Source: Acidobacteriota bacterium (GTDB lineage: Bacteria > Acidobacteriota > Blastocatellia > Pyrinomonadales > Pyrinomonadaceae). From it: a stretch of 64,000 nt of DNA. The notes beneath the pieces are model-generated. The model had not been told where the DNA came from. It ran no database searches and was given only the letters and a program-made list of their open reading frames with translations. The position numbers were made by a program, and so were the translations under genes. The stretch spans positions 186,001 through 250,000 of the forward strand of contig JAIVJZ010000001.1 of NCBI GenBank assembly GCA_020199775.1, read 5' to 3'. Shown piece after piece: positions 1 through 7,475 of the stretch. Each line of letters opens with the position of its first letter. Position 1 is the first letter of the stretch.

Positions 1-307
1 CACCCCGTCGGAGTTTGCGGAGCGCGTCGCACGCGGCGAGCGCGTGCGTCTGATTGACGTGCGCGAGCCGGAGGAATTTGAGCTGGCGCGCGTCGAGGGC
101 GCGGAGCTTTTGCCGCTCAGCCGTTTTCAGGAGTGGGCTGCCGCGCTCGACGCGGAGGAAGAGATCGTGGTGATGTGCCACCACGGAATTCGCAGCGCGC
201 AGGTCTGCGCCTATCTCGCGGGGCAGGGTTTTACGAAGATGGTCAATCTGGCGGGCGGCATCGAGCGTTGGTCTTGTGAAGTTGACCGCCGCGTGCCGCG
301 ATATTGA
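1..307 (+). CDS. Rhodanese-like sulfurtransferase domain protein (5' end outside window)
   Basis: The reading frame is open from base 2, so the start lies upstream of the window. An internal GTG at 44 is probably not the true start, because the residues before it (SEFAERVARGERVRLIDVRE) already match the beginning of a rhodanese domain. The domain shows the conserved LIDVREPEEFE segment and an active-site loop VVMCHHGIRS with the persulfide cysteine, followed by GGIERW near the end. In bacteria such domains stand alone or form the C-terminus of MoeB/ThiF-type adenylyltransferases that pass sulfur to ThiS/MoaD proteins. The missing 5' part decides which. The family call is firm and the partner is unknown. 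Confidence 0.85.
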   Translation, partial: TPSEFAERVARGERVRLIDVREPEEFELARVEGAELLPLSRFQEWAAALDAEEEIVVMCHHGIRSAQVCAYLAGQGFTKMVNLAGGIERWSCEVDRRVPRY

Positions 308-311
308 AGGG

Positions 312-384
312 GTAAGCAGTAAGCAGTAAGCGGTGAGCAGTACGAAAACTGTTTTTACTGCTCACTGTTCACTGCTCACTTGTC
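312..384. repeat. Heptamer-armed palindrome, unit GTAAGCA
   Basis: The left arm reads GTAAGCA GTAAGCA GTAAGCG GTGAGCA and the right arm reads CACTGTT CACTGCT CACTTGT. The arms are complementary and enclose an AAAACTGTTTTT core. The element fills the gap between the rhodanese and DinB genes and could act as a terminator or mRNA-end hairpin. Confidence 0.85.
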
Positions 385-394
385 AGGGACGAAA

Positions 395-874
395 ATGGAT
401 AATCCAGAGTCAATTATCACGATGTTGGATAACGCGCCGTGCGTGATCGTGCCGCTGGTGCGGGAAGTCGCGCCGGAGGTGTTGAAGCGCAGGCCGCGCC
501 CGGAGAAGTGGTCGGTGCACGAGCACGCGTGCCATCTGGCCGAGGTGCAGCCGATGTTTACGACGCGCCTTGAGTTGATGTTGAACGACCCGCAGCCGCG
601 CATCACGCCGTACCAGCCGGGCGCGGACGACGAGGCGGGCGCGCTGCTCAAGTTGAATTTGAACGACGCGCTCGAACGCTTCACGCGCGAGCGCGCGCAA
701 CTCGTCGAAGAGTTGCGGGACTTGACGGCCGAGGACTGGCAGCGCACGGCCGAACACCCAGAGTACGCGCATTATTCCGTCTTCATCATGTTCCGCCACC
801 TCGCGCTCCACGACATGCTCCACTCTTATCGCATCGAGGAACTTTTGTTGAAGCGCGATTGGGAAACAGGGTGA
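395..874 (+). CDS. DinB-like four-helix putative metalloenzyme
   Basis: The 159-residue protein has the DinB/DinB_2 layout: the family-typical RPRPEKWSVHEHACHL at about residues 35-50, with a candidate metal histidine in HACHLAE, and FRHLALHDMLHSYRIEE near the C-terminus with further candidate histidines. DinB-superfamily proteins are four-helix bundles that usually bind a divalent metal. They include thiol-transferase-like and DNA-damage-inducible members, and the substrate cannot be read here. I chose ATG at 395 because GGGA lies just upstream. A TTG at 380 in frame would place the start inside the preceding palindrome. It stands alone between two heptamer palindromes. Confidence 0.8.
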   Translation: MDNPESIITMLDNAPCVIVPLVREVAPEVLKRRPRPEKWSVHEHACHLAEVQPMFTTRLELMLNDPQPRITPYQPGADDEAGALLKLNLNDALERFTRERAQLVEELRDLTAEDWQRTAEHPEYAHYSVFIMFRHLALHDMLHSYRIEELLLKRDWETG

Positions 875-957
875 TTGCGGATTTCGGAATGCGAATTGCG
901 GATTAAAAAGCAGCAGCGTGTTTTCTAATCCGCAATCCGCATTCCGAAATCCGCAAT
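874..957. repeat. Heptamer-armed palindrome, unit ATTGCGG
   Basis: The left arm (874-905) is ATTGCGG ATTTCGG AATGCGA ATTGCGG ATTA. The right arm (926-957) is its reverse complement with one mismatch in 32 positions. The 20-nt centre is an AAAA...TTTT core. It begins at the stop codon of the DinB-like gene and ends 9 nt before the DUF309 gene. Confidence 0.9.
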
Positions 958-965
958 GGGCTATA

Positions 966-1409
966 ATGTCTGAAATGGAAAACAGCGCAGGCGCGGCCTA
1001 CACGGCGGAGCACGCCGCCGCCTACCCCGGCGATTATCTGGCGGGGATTGATCTTTACAACGCGGGCGAGTTTCACGCGGCGCACGACGCCTGGGAGGCG
1101 CGCTGGGTGGACGAAGCCGGGCCGCGGGAGAAACTTTTTTTGCAGGCGATGATCCAGTCGGCCGTGGCCTTTCATCATCTGGAAATCGGGCGGCGCGGGG
1201 CGGCGCGACGGATGTACCTGATGGCGAAAGAGAAGTTTGCGCGTTTGGGGACGCCCTGCTTCATGTCGCTCGACCTCGTGGATTATCAAGCGCAACTCGA
1301 CCACGCCCTCGCGTGGCTCGCGAGCGTGGCCGACCCGCGCGAGTTGGCGATGCCGGAAATGCAGTTGCCGACGATCAGGCTGCTGCCGGAAGTGATGGAG
1401 TACGATTGA
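966..1409 (+). CDS. DUF309 family protein
   Basis: The 147-residue helical protein carries the DUF309 signature: GIDLYNAGEFHAAHDAWE followed by FLQAMIQSAVAFHHLE, with conserved His/Glu residues in the first helix pair. The biochemical function of the family is unknown. ATG at 966 is used, but a second in-frame ATG at 975 sits 7 nt after a perfect TATAAT (962-967). The message could therefore be leaderless from 975, and no Shine-Dalgarno is visible for either start. The stop overlaps the next gene's start (TGATG), so the two are likely translationally coupled. Confidence 0.82.
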   Translation: MSEMENSAGAAYTAEHAAAYPGDYLAGIDLYNAGEFHAAHDAWEARWVDEAGPREKLFLQAMIQSAVAFHHLEIGRRGAARRMYLMAKEKFARLGTPCFMSLDLVDYQAQLDHALAWLASVADPRELAMPEMQLPTIRLLPEVMEYD

Positions 1410-1987
1410 TGGAGGCGAAGCTCGGCGAACACAACACGGGGGCGGCCGCCGGGAACGTCGCCCGCGCACGGGCGGACGAAGCGGCGGGGCGCGCAACAGG
1501 CGCGGCGTCCAATGCGCTCGGCGACGCGCGCTTGTTGCTGCTCGGCGTGTGGCTCGGGGCGGCGGTCTTCTTCAGTTTCGCGGTCGCGCCGTCGGCGTTC
1601 GCCGTGCTCCCCGCGCGTGAGTTGGCGGGCGCAATCGTCACGCGCACCATCGGGATCGTGAACGTCGGCGGCTTCGTCATCGCGCTGGCGCTTCTGGCGA
1701 CGGCGTTCGCGCGCGGAAGAGGCGCGGCGACGAAGCACGCGTGGACTGTGGAAGTGTTCGCGCTCGCGCTCGTCGCGCTGGCGACGGCCGCCGGTCACTG
1801 GGTTGTCGCCGCGCGCATGGCTGCGCTCCGCGTCGCGATGGGACGCCCGATTGACGAAGTGGCCGCGGGCGATCCGCTGCGGCTCGCCTTCAACAGCCTG
1901 CACGGCTATTCGGTCGCCGCGATGACGACGGCCATGCTCGCCGCCGTCGTGGCGTTCATCTTGATCGCGCGGCGCAACCGAAATTAA
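1409..1987 (+). CDS. DUF4149-like four-helix membrane protein
   Basis: The 192-residue protein has an alanine-rich soluble N-terminus (about 35 residues) and then four hydrophobic segments at roughly 40-65, 75-100, 110-132 and 165-190. The arrangement and motifs such as GVWLGAAVFFSFAVAP fit the DUF4149/TMEM205-like family of unknown function. The ATG overlaps the DUF309 stop by one base, which is why the longer upstream extension is rejected. The inner membrane is the expected location. No regulatory site other than coupling to DUF309 is visible. Confidence 0.75.
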   Translation: MEAKLGEHNTGAAAGNVARARADEAAGRATGAASNALGDARLLLLGVWLGAAVFFSFAVAPSAFAVLPARELAGAIVTRTIGIVNVGGFVIALALLATAFARGRGAATKHAWTVEVFALALVALATAAGHWVVAARMAALRVAMGRPIDEVAAGDPLRLAFNSLHGYSVAAMTTAMLAAVVAFILIARRNRN

Positions 1988-2076
1988 GTTTCAAGTTTCA
2001 GGTTGCAGGTTTCAAGTTAAAGAACAGGAACATTCAGACTTGAAACTTGAAACTTGAAACCTGAAACTTGAAACTT
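1986..2076. repeat. Heptamer-armed palindrome, unit AAGTTTC / ACTTGAA
   Basis: Left units are AAGTTTC AAGTTTC AGGTTGC AGGTTTC AAGTTAA. Right units are ACTTGAA x3, ACCTGAA, ACTTGAA, ACTT. The first 19 positions of the arms pair perfectly and the rest pair with a few mismatches. It starts inside the stop codon of the membrane-protein gene and ends shortly before the Shine-Dalgarno of the next gene. Confidence 0.9.
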
Positions 2077-2095
2077 ACTCCGAAGGAGACTCTTG

Positions 2096-2905
2096 GTGGA
2101 AACGATTGAGGGAATCGGCGAGTGGCGCGAAAGCTACCAGCGTTGGAAGCGGATCAACGAGATGCGCGGCGACGACATCGGCGAGCATTACCCGTGGGTC
2201 GTGAACGAGCGCGCGCCGTTCACACCGGCGCGGCGCGCGCTGCCCATGCTCAACCTCGCGCTCATCACTTCGGCGGGCGCGTACATCGACGGCTCCGAAC
2301 CCTTCGACACGAGCATCCCCGGCGGCGACGCGTCTTTCCGCGAAATCCCGACGCTCATCGAGGCCGAGGATTTGCGCTGGGCGGCGCGCGGCTACGACCC
2401 GGCGGCCGTCCAACAGGACATGAATTCGCAAGTGCCGCTCGAACGCCTCTTCGAGTTTGAGGGCAACGGCATCATCGGCCAACTCAACCCGGTCTTCTGG
2501 AGTCTCTGCGGCTTCATCCCGAGCGCGGCGCGCTTCGCCGACAACGCGCTGCCGCAACTCGTGGAGCGCGTCAAGCGTTACTCGGCGCAGGCCGCGCTGC
2601 TCATCCCGGCCTCGCGCCTCTGCCACCAATCGATGGGGCTGGCCGCGCGCGCGCTCGAAGCGGCGGGCGTGACGACCATCGTGCTCGCCGTGGACAAAGA
2701 GGCGATTGAACGTGTGCGCCCGCCGCGCGGCGTCTATTACAAAGGCGAGTTCGGCAGCGTCGCGGGCCTGCCCGATTTCCCCGAACACCAGCGACGCATC
2801 CTCGACGAAACGCTGCGCCTGCTCGAACCGTGGGATCAGGTTGACGTGCGTAAACTCACGGTCGAACTGCAAACGACCGTGGAGGAGGCGCGCGGCGAAA
2901 GGTAG
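2096..2905 (+). CDS. GrdB-like (glycine/sarcosine/betaine/D-proline reductase B family) protein lacking Sec
   Basis: The 269-residue protein resembles the selenoprotein B subunits of glycine, betaine and D-proline reductases: LALITSAGAYIDGSEPFD, then DASFREIP, GQLNPVFWSLCG, and ASRLCHQSMGLAARALE before AAGVTTIVL. No in-frame UGA (selenocysteine) is present, and the only conserved cysteines seen are ordinary ones. A role as a true Stickland reductase is therefore doubtful, and this probably belongs to the Sec-less homologue group of unknown substrate. GTG at 2096 is preferred (GAAGGAGA about 7 nt upstream); a TTG at 2093 is also possible. It is monocistronic and ends at a two-way terminator palindrome. 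Confidence 0.75.
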   Translation: METIEGIGEWRESYQRWKRINEMRGDDIGEHYPWVVNERAPFTPARRALPMLNLALITSAGAYIDGSEPFDTSIPGGDASFREIPTLIEAEDLRWAARGYDPAAVQQDMNSQVPLERLFEFEGNGIIGQLNPVFWSLCGFIPSAARFADNALPQLVERVKRYSAQAALLIPASRLCHQSMGLAARALEAAGVTTIVLAVDKEAIERVRPPRGVYYKGEFGSVAGLPDFPEHQRRILDETLRLLEPWDQVDVRKLTVELQTTVEEARGER

Positions 2906-2927
2906 AGGCGCGAGGACACGAGTTCGC

Positions 2928-3004
2928 AAGCTGAAAGTTGAAAGGGAAGACCGGGAGGCACGCGCCCGCCGGTCTTCCCTTTAACTTTGGCCTTTAACTT
3001 TGGC
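2928..3004. repeat. Heptamer-armed palindrome with terminator core (convergent genes)
   Basis: The left side is AAGCTGA AAGTTGA AAGGGAA GACCGG and the right side is CCGGTC TTCCCTT TAACTTT. The core stem (AAAGGGAAGACCGG against CCGGTCTTCCCTTT) has A-tract and T-tract ends, so it can terminate transcription from both converging genes. Confidence 0.85.
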
Positions 3005-3015
3005 CGCTCGGCCGC

Positions 3016-4173
3016 CTACTTTCGCCTTCTCGTCGCGGGCGCGGTGTCGCTCTTGGCGAAGTAGCCCTGACGGTAGTTGAGTTTGACGTTCTGCTTGCGG
3101 AGTTCGGGGTTGACGACCTCGATTTGGAGTTTGCGATAGGAACCGTCGCGCCGCTTGTTGGTCGGCGAGTAGGCGACGAGGAATTGCTCGCGCAGTTCGC
3201 GTTGGATTTGCGCGAAGGCGGTGCGGAGGTCTTCTTCGTTGCGCGGGAAGTAGGCGCGGCCGCCCGTGCGCTCGGTGACTTTGCGGAGCGAGCCTTCGTC
3301 CACGCCGCTGTAACCGAAGCTGTCGCCGATGCCGATGGCGAAGACGAGCGTGTCGGTTCTGAGCGCCTCCTGCACGGCCTCGTCGAGTTTCAACATGCTG
3401 CTGGTGTCCTCGCCGTCCGTGAGCAGCACGATGGCGCGGCGCGTCTTGTCGGACGAATCGACCATCACCTCGTGGCAGGTGGCATAGACGGCGTCCCAGA
3501 TGGCGGTCGAACCGGCCGTGGATTGATTGTCGCCGGAGATCGGGGGCGTGCCGCCGACGGTGACGCCGCGGCCGATGTAGCCGGAGGGCGGCACAAACTC
3601 GACGCGCTCGATGGCGCTGCGCACGCGCACGGCGTTGCCGGTCAAGCCCTGTTCGAGCGTCGAATCGCCCGTGAAGGACAGCACGGCCACCTCGTCTTTG
3701 GCGGGGCGCATCACGGCGTCCACGAAGGCGCGCGCGGCGGCCTTCTCTTCCGGCAGCGTGCGCTCCTGCGAGATGCTCGTGTCGATGACGATGGCGAGCG
3801 TGAGCGGCAGGTCGGTCTGCGGCTGGAACGTGAAAATCTGTTGCGGCACGCCGTCTTCGAGCACGCGAATGTCTTCCTGCTTGAGATTGGTGATGAACCG
3901 CTTGTTCTTGTCAACCGCCGTGAAGATGACGTTCGTCAAACTGGTATCGACGCGCTCGATCTCGTCGTCGTCGAGCGTCGTGGTGTCGTCCGTCGTGCGC
4001 GCGGGCGTGGATCGCGGCGTGGGCTGTGGTTGCTGCTGCTGCCATGACGTGCCCTGCTGCTGCTGCTCTTCTTGCGCCCGCGCGCCCACGAGCGCGCCGC
4101 CGACGCTCAGGCCGACCGCGAGAATAAAACTCAACAGGCGCACAAACAGGATGCGATCAAACATTACTTTCAA
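3016..4173 (-). CDS. Secreted VWA-domain protein (acidobacterial VWFA-related family), copy 1
   Basis: The 385-residue protein has a signal peptide (hydrophobic run, then GARAQ), a Gln/Pro/Thr-rich linker (about 35-65), and a von Willebrand A domain with MIDAS motif DTSIS near residue 147. The later VWA strand FAIGIGDSFGYSG and the C-terminal block YFPRNEEDL...LREQFLVAYSPTN match this family's conserved end. The domain is expected to bind a metal ion and a protein ligand outside the cytoplasm; the ligand is unknown. It is very similar in layout to the gene at 60154. The TTG at 4173 has AGGG 4 nt upstream; ATG at 4164 is the alternative. It lies downstream of a second VWA gene with a palindrome between them. 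Confidence 0.85.
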   Translation of the reverse strand: MKVMFDRILFVRLLSFILAVGLSVGGALVGARAQEEQQQQGTSWQQQQPQPTPRSTPARTTDDTTTLDDDEIERVDTSLTNVIFTAVDKNKRFITNLKQEDIRVLEDGVPQQIFTFQPQTDLPLTLAIVIDTSISQERTLPEEKAAARAFVDAVMRPAKDEVAVLSFTGDSTLEQGLTGNAVRVRSAIERVEFVPPSGYIGRGVTVGGTPPISGDNQSTAGSTAIWDAVYATCHEVMVDSSDKTRRAIVLLTDGEDTSSMLKLDEAVQEALRTDTLVFAIGIGDSFGYSGVDEGSLRKVTERTGGRAYFPRNEEDLRTAFAQIQRELREQFLVAYSPTNKRRDGSYRKLQIEVVNPELRKQNVKLNYRQGYFAKSDTAPATRRRK

Positions 4174-4190
4174 CTTACCCTTTCGGAAGC

Positions 4191-4271
4191 AACGATGAAG
4201 GAGGAACGATGAACGATGAACGGAAGACGCCTTGCTTTTACTTCATCGTTCATCGTTCCTACTTCATCATT
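4191..4271. repeat. Heptamer-armed palindrome, unit AACGATG
   Basis: The left arm is AACGATG AAGGAGG AACGATG AACGATG AACGGAA. The right arm is TTACTTC ATCGTTC ATCGTTC CTACTTC ATCATTT. The core resembles AAGACGCCTTGCTTTT. It separates the two tandem VWA genes and overlaps the last codons of the upstream one. Confidence 0.85.
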
Positions 4272-5289
4272 TATTTCTATCCGCCCAGGCCGTGTAGCCG
4301 CGGCGAGTGCGGACTTTGAGGCCGTCACGTTCGGCGGCGAGTTTGACTTCGATGCGGCGATAGCTGCCGTCGTAGTTTTTGTTCGTCGGCCGGTAGGTGA
4401 CGATGTACTGCCCGCGCAGTTCGCGCGCGACGCGCGTGAAGGCGCGTTCGAGTTCGAGGCGGTCGCCGATGAAGAAGGCTTTGCCGCCCGTCGCGTCGGC
4501 CAACTTGTCGAGCCGCTTGTCGTCGTCGTCTTTGACCGTGCCCGCCTCGACGCCGGGAACGACGCTCGAAAATCCGGACTTCGTGGAGATGGCGAAGATG
4601 ATCGTCTCGGTGCGTTGCGCCATCTCGATGGCTTCTTCCAGACGCGCGCGGCTCGAAGTGTCCGTGCCGTCCGTGATGACGACGATCACGCGCCGCCCCG
4701 TCACGCCGCGCATCTTCTCGTCGCACATGCGCCACACGGCGTCGTAGAGCGCGGTGGTCGTGCCCGGCTTCTTCACGCTGTCAACGGCCGTGTCCAGCTT
4801 GTCGAGCCGGTCGGTGAAATCCTGTAACAGGTTGACCTCTTCGTCGAAGGTGGCGAAGGCCGCTTTGTCCTTGCGCACGCGCACGACGGTGTAGAGAAAA
4901 TCCTTGGCCGACTCTTTCTCGAAGCGCAACTTGGCGGCGGCCGACGAGGAGATGTCCATCAAGACCGCCACGTAGATCGGCGTGCCCGCCGCCTCGTCGC
5001 GGAAGCTCGCGATCTGCTGCGGCTGCTTGTCCTCGAAGATGACGAAATCGCTCGCCTTGAGTCCGGCGACCGGCTGCTCTTTCTTGTCGAACACGGTGAT
5101 GGGCAGTTGCACCTCGCGCGCGAAGACAGGGCCTTCTTGCGTGCCCGGTTCCTGCGGCAGCGGCGTCGGGGTAGGCTGCTGCTGCGGCTGCTGCTGTCCC
5201 GCATTCTGCGCCGAGACGGAGGCGTCGAAAGCCAGCGCGCAGACGGCGAGCGCGGCGGCGAACAAAAATGTATAGAGGGCTGTTCTCAT
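4267..5289 (-). CDS. Secreted VWA-domain protein, copy 2
   Basis: The 340-residue protein starts MRTALYTF and has a signal peptide ending near SVSAQ and a Gln/Pro linker. A beta-rich segment with ASDFVIFEDKQPQQIASF precedes a VWA domain with MIDAS-like MDISSS near residue 116. The C-terminal GQYIVTYRPTNKNYDGSYRR is shared with copy 1. I reject the 18-residue extension to 5343 because the hydrophobic signal sequence should be N-terminal. The gene lies immediately upstream of copy 1 on the same strand, so the two may be cotranscribed unless the intervening palindrome terminates. The ligand is unknown. Confidence 0.85.
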   Translation of the reverse strand: MRTALYTFLFAAALAVCALAFDASVSAQNAGQQQPQQQPTPTPLPQEPGTQEGPVFAREVQLPITVFDKKEQPVAGLKASDFVIFEDKQPQQIASFRDEAAGTPIYVAVLMDISSSAAAKLRFEKESAKDFLYTVVRVRKDKAAFATFDEEVNLLQDFTDRLDKLDTAVDSVKKPGTTTALYDAVWRMCDEKMRGVTGRRVIVVITDGTDTSSRARLEEAIEMAQRTETIIFAISTKSGFSSVVPGVEAGTVKDDDDKRLDKLADATGGKAFFIGDRLELERAFTRVARELRGQYIVTYRPTNKNYDGSYRRIEVKLAAERDGLKVRTRRGYTAWADRNK

Positions 5290-5442
5290 GTTATTTGAAT
5301 CAAACGGACGGAATGGAAAAGGTTGAGCCTTTTGAGCCTCCACGCGTCGAGGGTTCGATGCCGCGCGGGCGAGCGTCAGTTGCCTTCAAGCGGCCTGGTT
5401 TGCGACGCTACAGTATAGCAAAACCCGCCCCGCCGGACGCGT

Positions 5443-5475
5443 GCCGGGCGGGCGCGCCGCGCGGGCGCGCCCGGC
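5443..5475 (-). terminator. GC-rich hairpin downstream of rluD
   Basis: A GCCGGGC...GCCCGGC stem with an inner GGGCGCGC/GCGCGCCC pairing lies directly after the rluD stop. A T-rich stretch follows about 20 nt further on the minus strand. It is probably a terminator or a 3'-end stabilising hairpin. Confidence 0.5.
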
Positions 5476-6489
5476 TTATTCCAGAGCCTCAAGCATCAGC
5501 GAAAGCTCCGCGGGGAGGGGCGCGTCGAAACGCAGGGGTGCGCCCGCCAGCGGGTGTCGAAAGCCGAGTTGTTCGGCGTGGAGAAATTGCCGCCCCATCG
5601 CACGGATGGCGGCGCGCACGCGCACGTCCGCCACGGTCGTATCGCGCCCTCCGTTGTAAACTTTGTCGCCGACCACGGGGTGCTTGAGGTGCGCGAGGTG
5701 CACCCTGATCTGGTGCGTGCGCCCGGTCTTGATCTGCACGTCGAGCAGCGTGAAGCGTTCGTGAGCGCGGCGCACGCGATAGAGCGAGAGCGCGGGTCGG
5801 CCGCCGCGCACCACCGCCATGCGCGTGCGCTGGCGCGGGTCGCGCGCGAGCGGTTCTTCGACGCGCCCGCTCTCCTCTTTCACGCGCCCGTGGACGAGCG
5901 CGACGTATGACTTGAAAACTTCACGCGCGCGAAATTGATCGGCCAGATGCTCGTGCGCGCTCTCGGTCTTGGCGACGACCATCAGGCCGGAAGTGTCGCG
6001 GTCGAGACGGTGCACGATGCCGGGGCGCGTCGCGCCCGCGCTCGCGGAGAGTTTCTTGAAGTGGAAAGCGAGCGCGTTGGCGAGCGTGCCCGACGAGACT
6101 CCGGCCGCCGGGTGGACGACCAACCCGGCGGGCTTGTCGAGGACGACGAGCGAGTTGTCTTCGAAGATGATTCGCAGCGGGATGTCTTCGGGCGCGAAAT
6201 TCGAGGCGGGCGGCGCGGGCGTTTCGAGTTCGACCGAATCGCCCGCGCGAAGTTTATAGGAAGGCTTCGCGGCGCGCCCCGAAACGAGCACGTCGCCGTC
6301 TTCGATGGCGTGCTTGAGGCGCGTGCGGCTGACGCCTTCGACGCGCGCGGCGAGAAAGGCGTCGAGGCGCGCGCCCGCGTCCGCGTCGGCGGCGAGAAAG
6401 GCGAGCGTCGTCGCCTCCGGTTCGGGGTCGCTCGCCGCGATGAGCGTCTCTTCGTGATCGGTCATGTGCCCGCCGTTACTCTCGTCCAT
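5476..6489 (-). CDS. rluD: RluD-type 23S rRNA pseudouridine synthase
   Basis: The 337-residue protein has an N-terminal S4 RNA-binding domain (ARLDAFLAARVEGVSRTRLK, about 39-58) and the RluA/RluD catalytic domain. The catalytic aspartate lies in HRLDRDTSGLMVVAK and the usual KTGRTHQIRVHLAH follows. Family members isomerise uridines in 23S rRNA helix 69 (RluD) or other sites (RluC/RluA); which one applies cannot be settled from sequence alone. The start lies only 3 nt past the lgt stop, so coupling is likely; an in-frame ATG at 6465 is the alternative. It is the last gene of the ileS-lspA-lgt-rluD block. Confidence 0.88.
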   Translation of the reverse strand: MDESNGGHMTDHEETLIAASDPEPEATTLAFLAADADAGARLDAFLAARVEGVSRTRLKHAIEDGDVLVSGRAAKPSYKLRAGDSVELETPAPPASNFAPEDIPLRIIFEDNSLVVLDKPAGLVVHPAAGVSSGTLANALAFHFKKLSASAGATRPGIVHRLDRDTSGLMVVAKTESAHEHLADQFRAREVFKSYVALVHGRVKEESGRVEEPLARDPRQRTRMAVVRGGRPALSLYRVRRAHERFTLLDVQIKTGRTHQIRVHLAHLKHPVVGDKVYNGGRDTTVADVRVRAAIRAMGRQFLHAEQLGFRHPLAGAPLRFDAPLPAELSLMLEALE

Positions 6490-6492
6490 TCT

Positions 6493-7332
6493 TCACGCGC
6501 GCGCCGCGGTGCTCGCCACTTTCGCGCCGCCCGGCATCGCCCCGCCCGACGCGCCGTGGCGGCGACGGATGAAGAAGACGACGAGGCTCGTGATGCCGAC
6601 GAGCAGGCTGATTAACTGCGACGTGGAGAGGTGGGTGAGCGTTGTCAGGCCGAAGAGGTCGCCGCGCGGGTCGTCGCGGAAGAATTCGATGATGAAGCGC
6701 GTTGCGCCGTAGAGCACGCCGTAGGCGAGTATGATCTGGCCGTCGAAAGTTTTGCGGCGGTGCAGCCAGACGAGGAGCGCGAAGAAGAGGAACGCGGCGA
6801 AGGATTCGTAAAGCTGCGTCGGGTGGAGGTGCGCGTCGATTGGCACGCCCGTCACCTGCTGGCCGAGTTCCGAGAAGCGCACGCCCCACGGCAGCGTGGT
6901 CGGCTTGCCCCAGCAGCACCCGGCGGCGAAACAGCCCTGCCGCCCGATGGCCTGTCCGAGCGCGATGCCCGGCGCGAACGCGTCGGCCGTCCGCCACCAC
7001 GGCAATTCGTAACGCCTGACGAGCACGTAAGCCGTCACCACCGCGCCGAGGAAGCCGCCGTAAAACACCCCGCCCGAACGCAGGAAGTCGAGCGACAGCA
7101 GGCTGAGCGGCGCGGCGCGATATTCCGGCTCGACCACGAGCAGCAACACCTTCGACCCGACAATCGCCGCCAGCAACAACCACAACCCCAGATCGAACAG
7201 CCGCTCGCGCGGCAACCCCTCGCGCGCGCCGAGTCGCGCCGTCACGAGCAGCGCGGCGAGAAAGGCCAACGCCAGCAGCACGCCGTAGGTATTGATGGGG
7301 AAGTTGCCGATGTGAAAAAGTTCTGGGTACAT
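6493..7332 (-). CDS. lgt: Prolipoprotein diacylglyceryl transferase
   Basis: The 279-residue, seven-segment inner-membrane enzyme transfers diacylglycerol from phosphatidylglycerol to the lipobox cysteine of preprolipoproteins, the first step of lipoprotein maturation. The N-terminus MYPELFHIGNFPINTYG is typical, and the Lgt signature appears as GRQGCFAAGCCWGKPT around residue 145. Length is normal. It is the partner of lspA just upstream. A heptamer palindrome begins about 10 nt before the start codon, so the mRNA leader would be strongly structured. No clear Shine-Dalgarno is seen. Confidence 0.95.
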   Translation of the reverse strand: MYPELFHIGNFPINTYGVLLALAFLAALLVTARLGAREGLPRERLFDLGLWLLLAAIVGSKVLLLVVEPEYRAAPLSLLSLDFLRSGGVFYGGFLGAVVTAYVLVRRYELPWWRTADAFAPGIALGQAIGRQGCFAAGCCWGKPTTLPWGVRFSELGQQVTGVPIDAHLHPTQLYESFAAFLFFALLVWLHRRKTFDGQIILAYGVLYGATRFIIEFFRDDPRGDLFGLTTLTHLSTSQLISLLVGITSLVVFFIRRRHGASGGAMPGGAKVASTAARA

Positions 7333-7342
7333 CTCGGTGTTG

Positions 7343-7475
7343 GTTAGTTGTCAGTCGCCGGTCATCAGTTGTTTGTCGCCGTCGGGTAAGTAACTAAAGA
7401 TTAAACTAAACAACTGACGACCGGCGACTGACAAACAATTACTGGCTGCTGACGGTTGACTGCTGCTTCTGTTTT
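7343..7475. repeat. Heptamer-armed palindrome between lgt and lspA, running into lspA
   Basis: Core arms 7350-7374 and 7408-7432 pair at 24 of 25 positions (GTCAGTCGCCGGTC...). On the minus strand the 7-nt register (GTCAACC GTCAGCA GCCAGTA ATTGTTT GTCAGTC GCCGGTC GTCAGTT) continues back into the last codons of lspA. The element is therefore both the lspA 3' end and the lgt leader. Confidence 0.85.
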
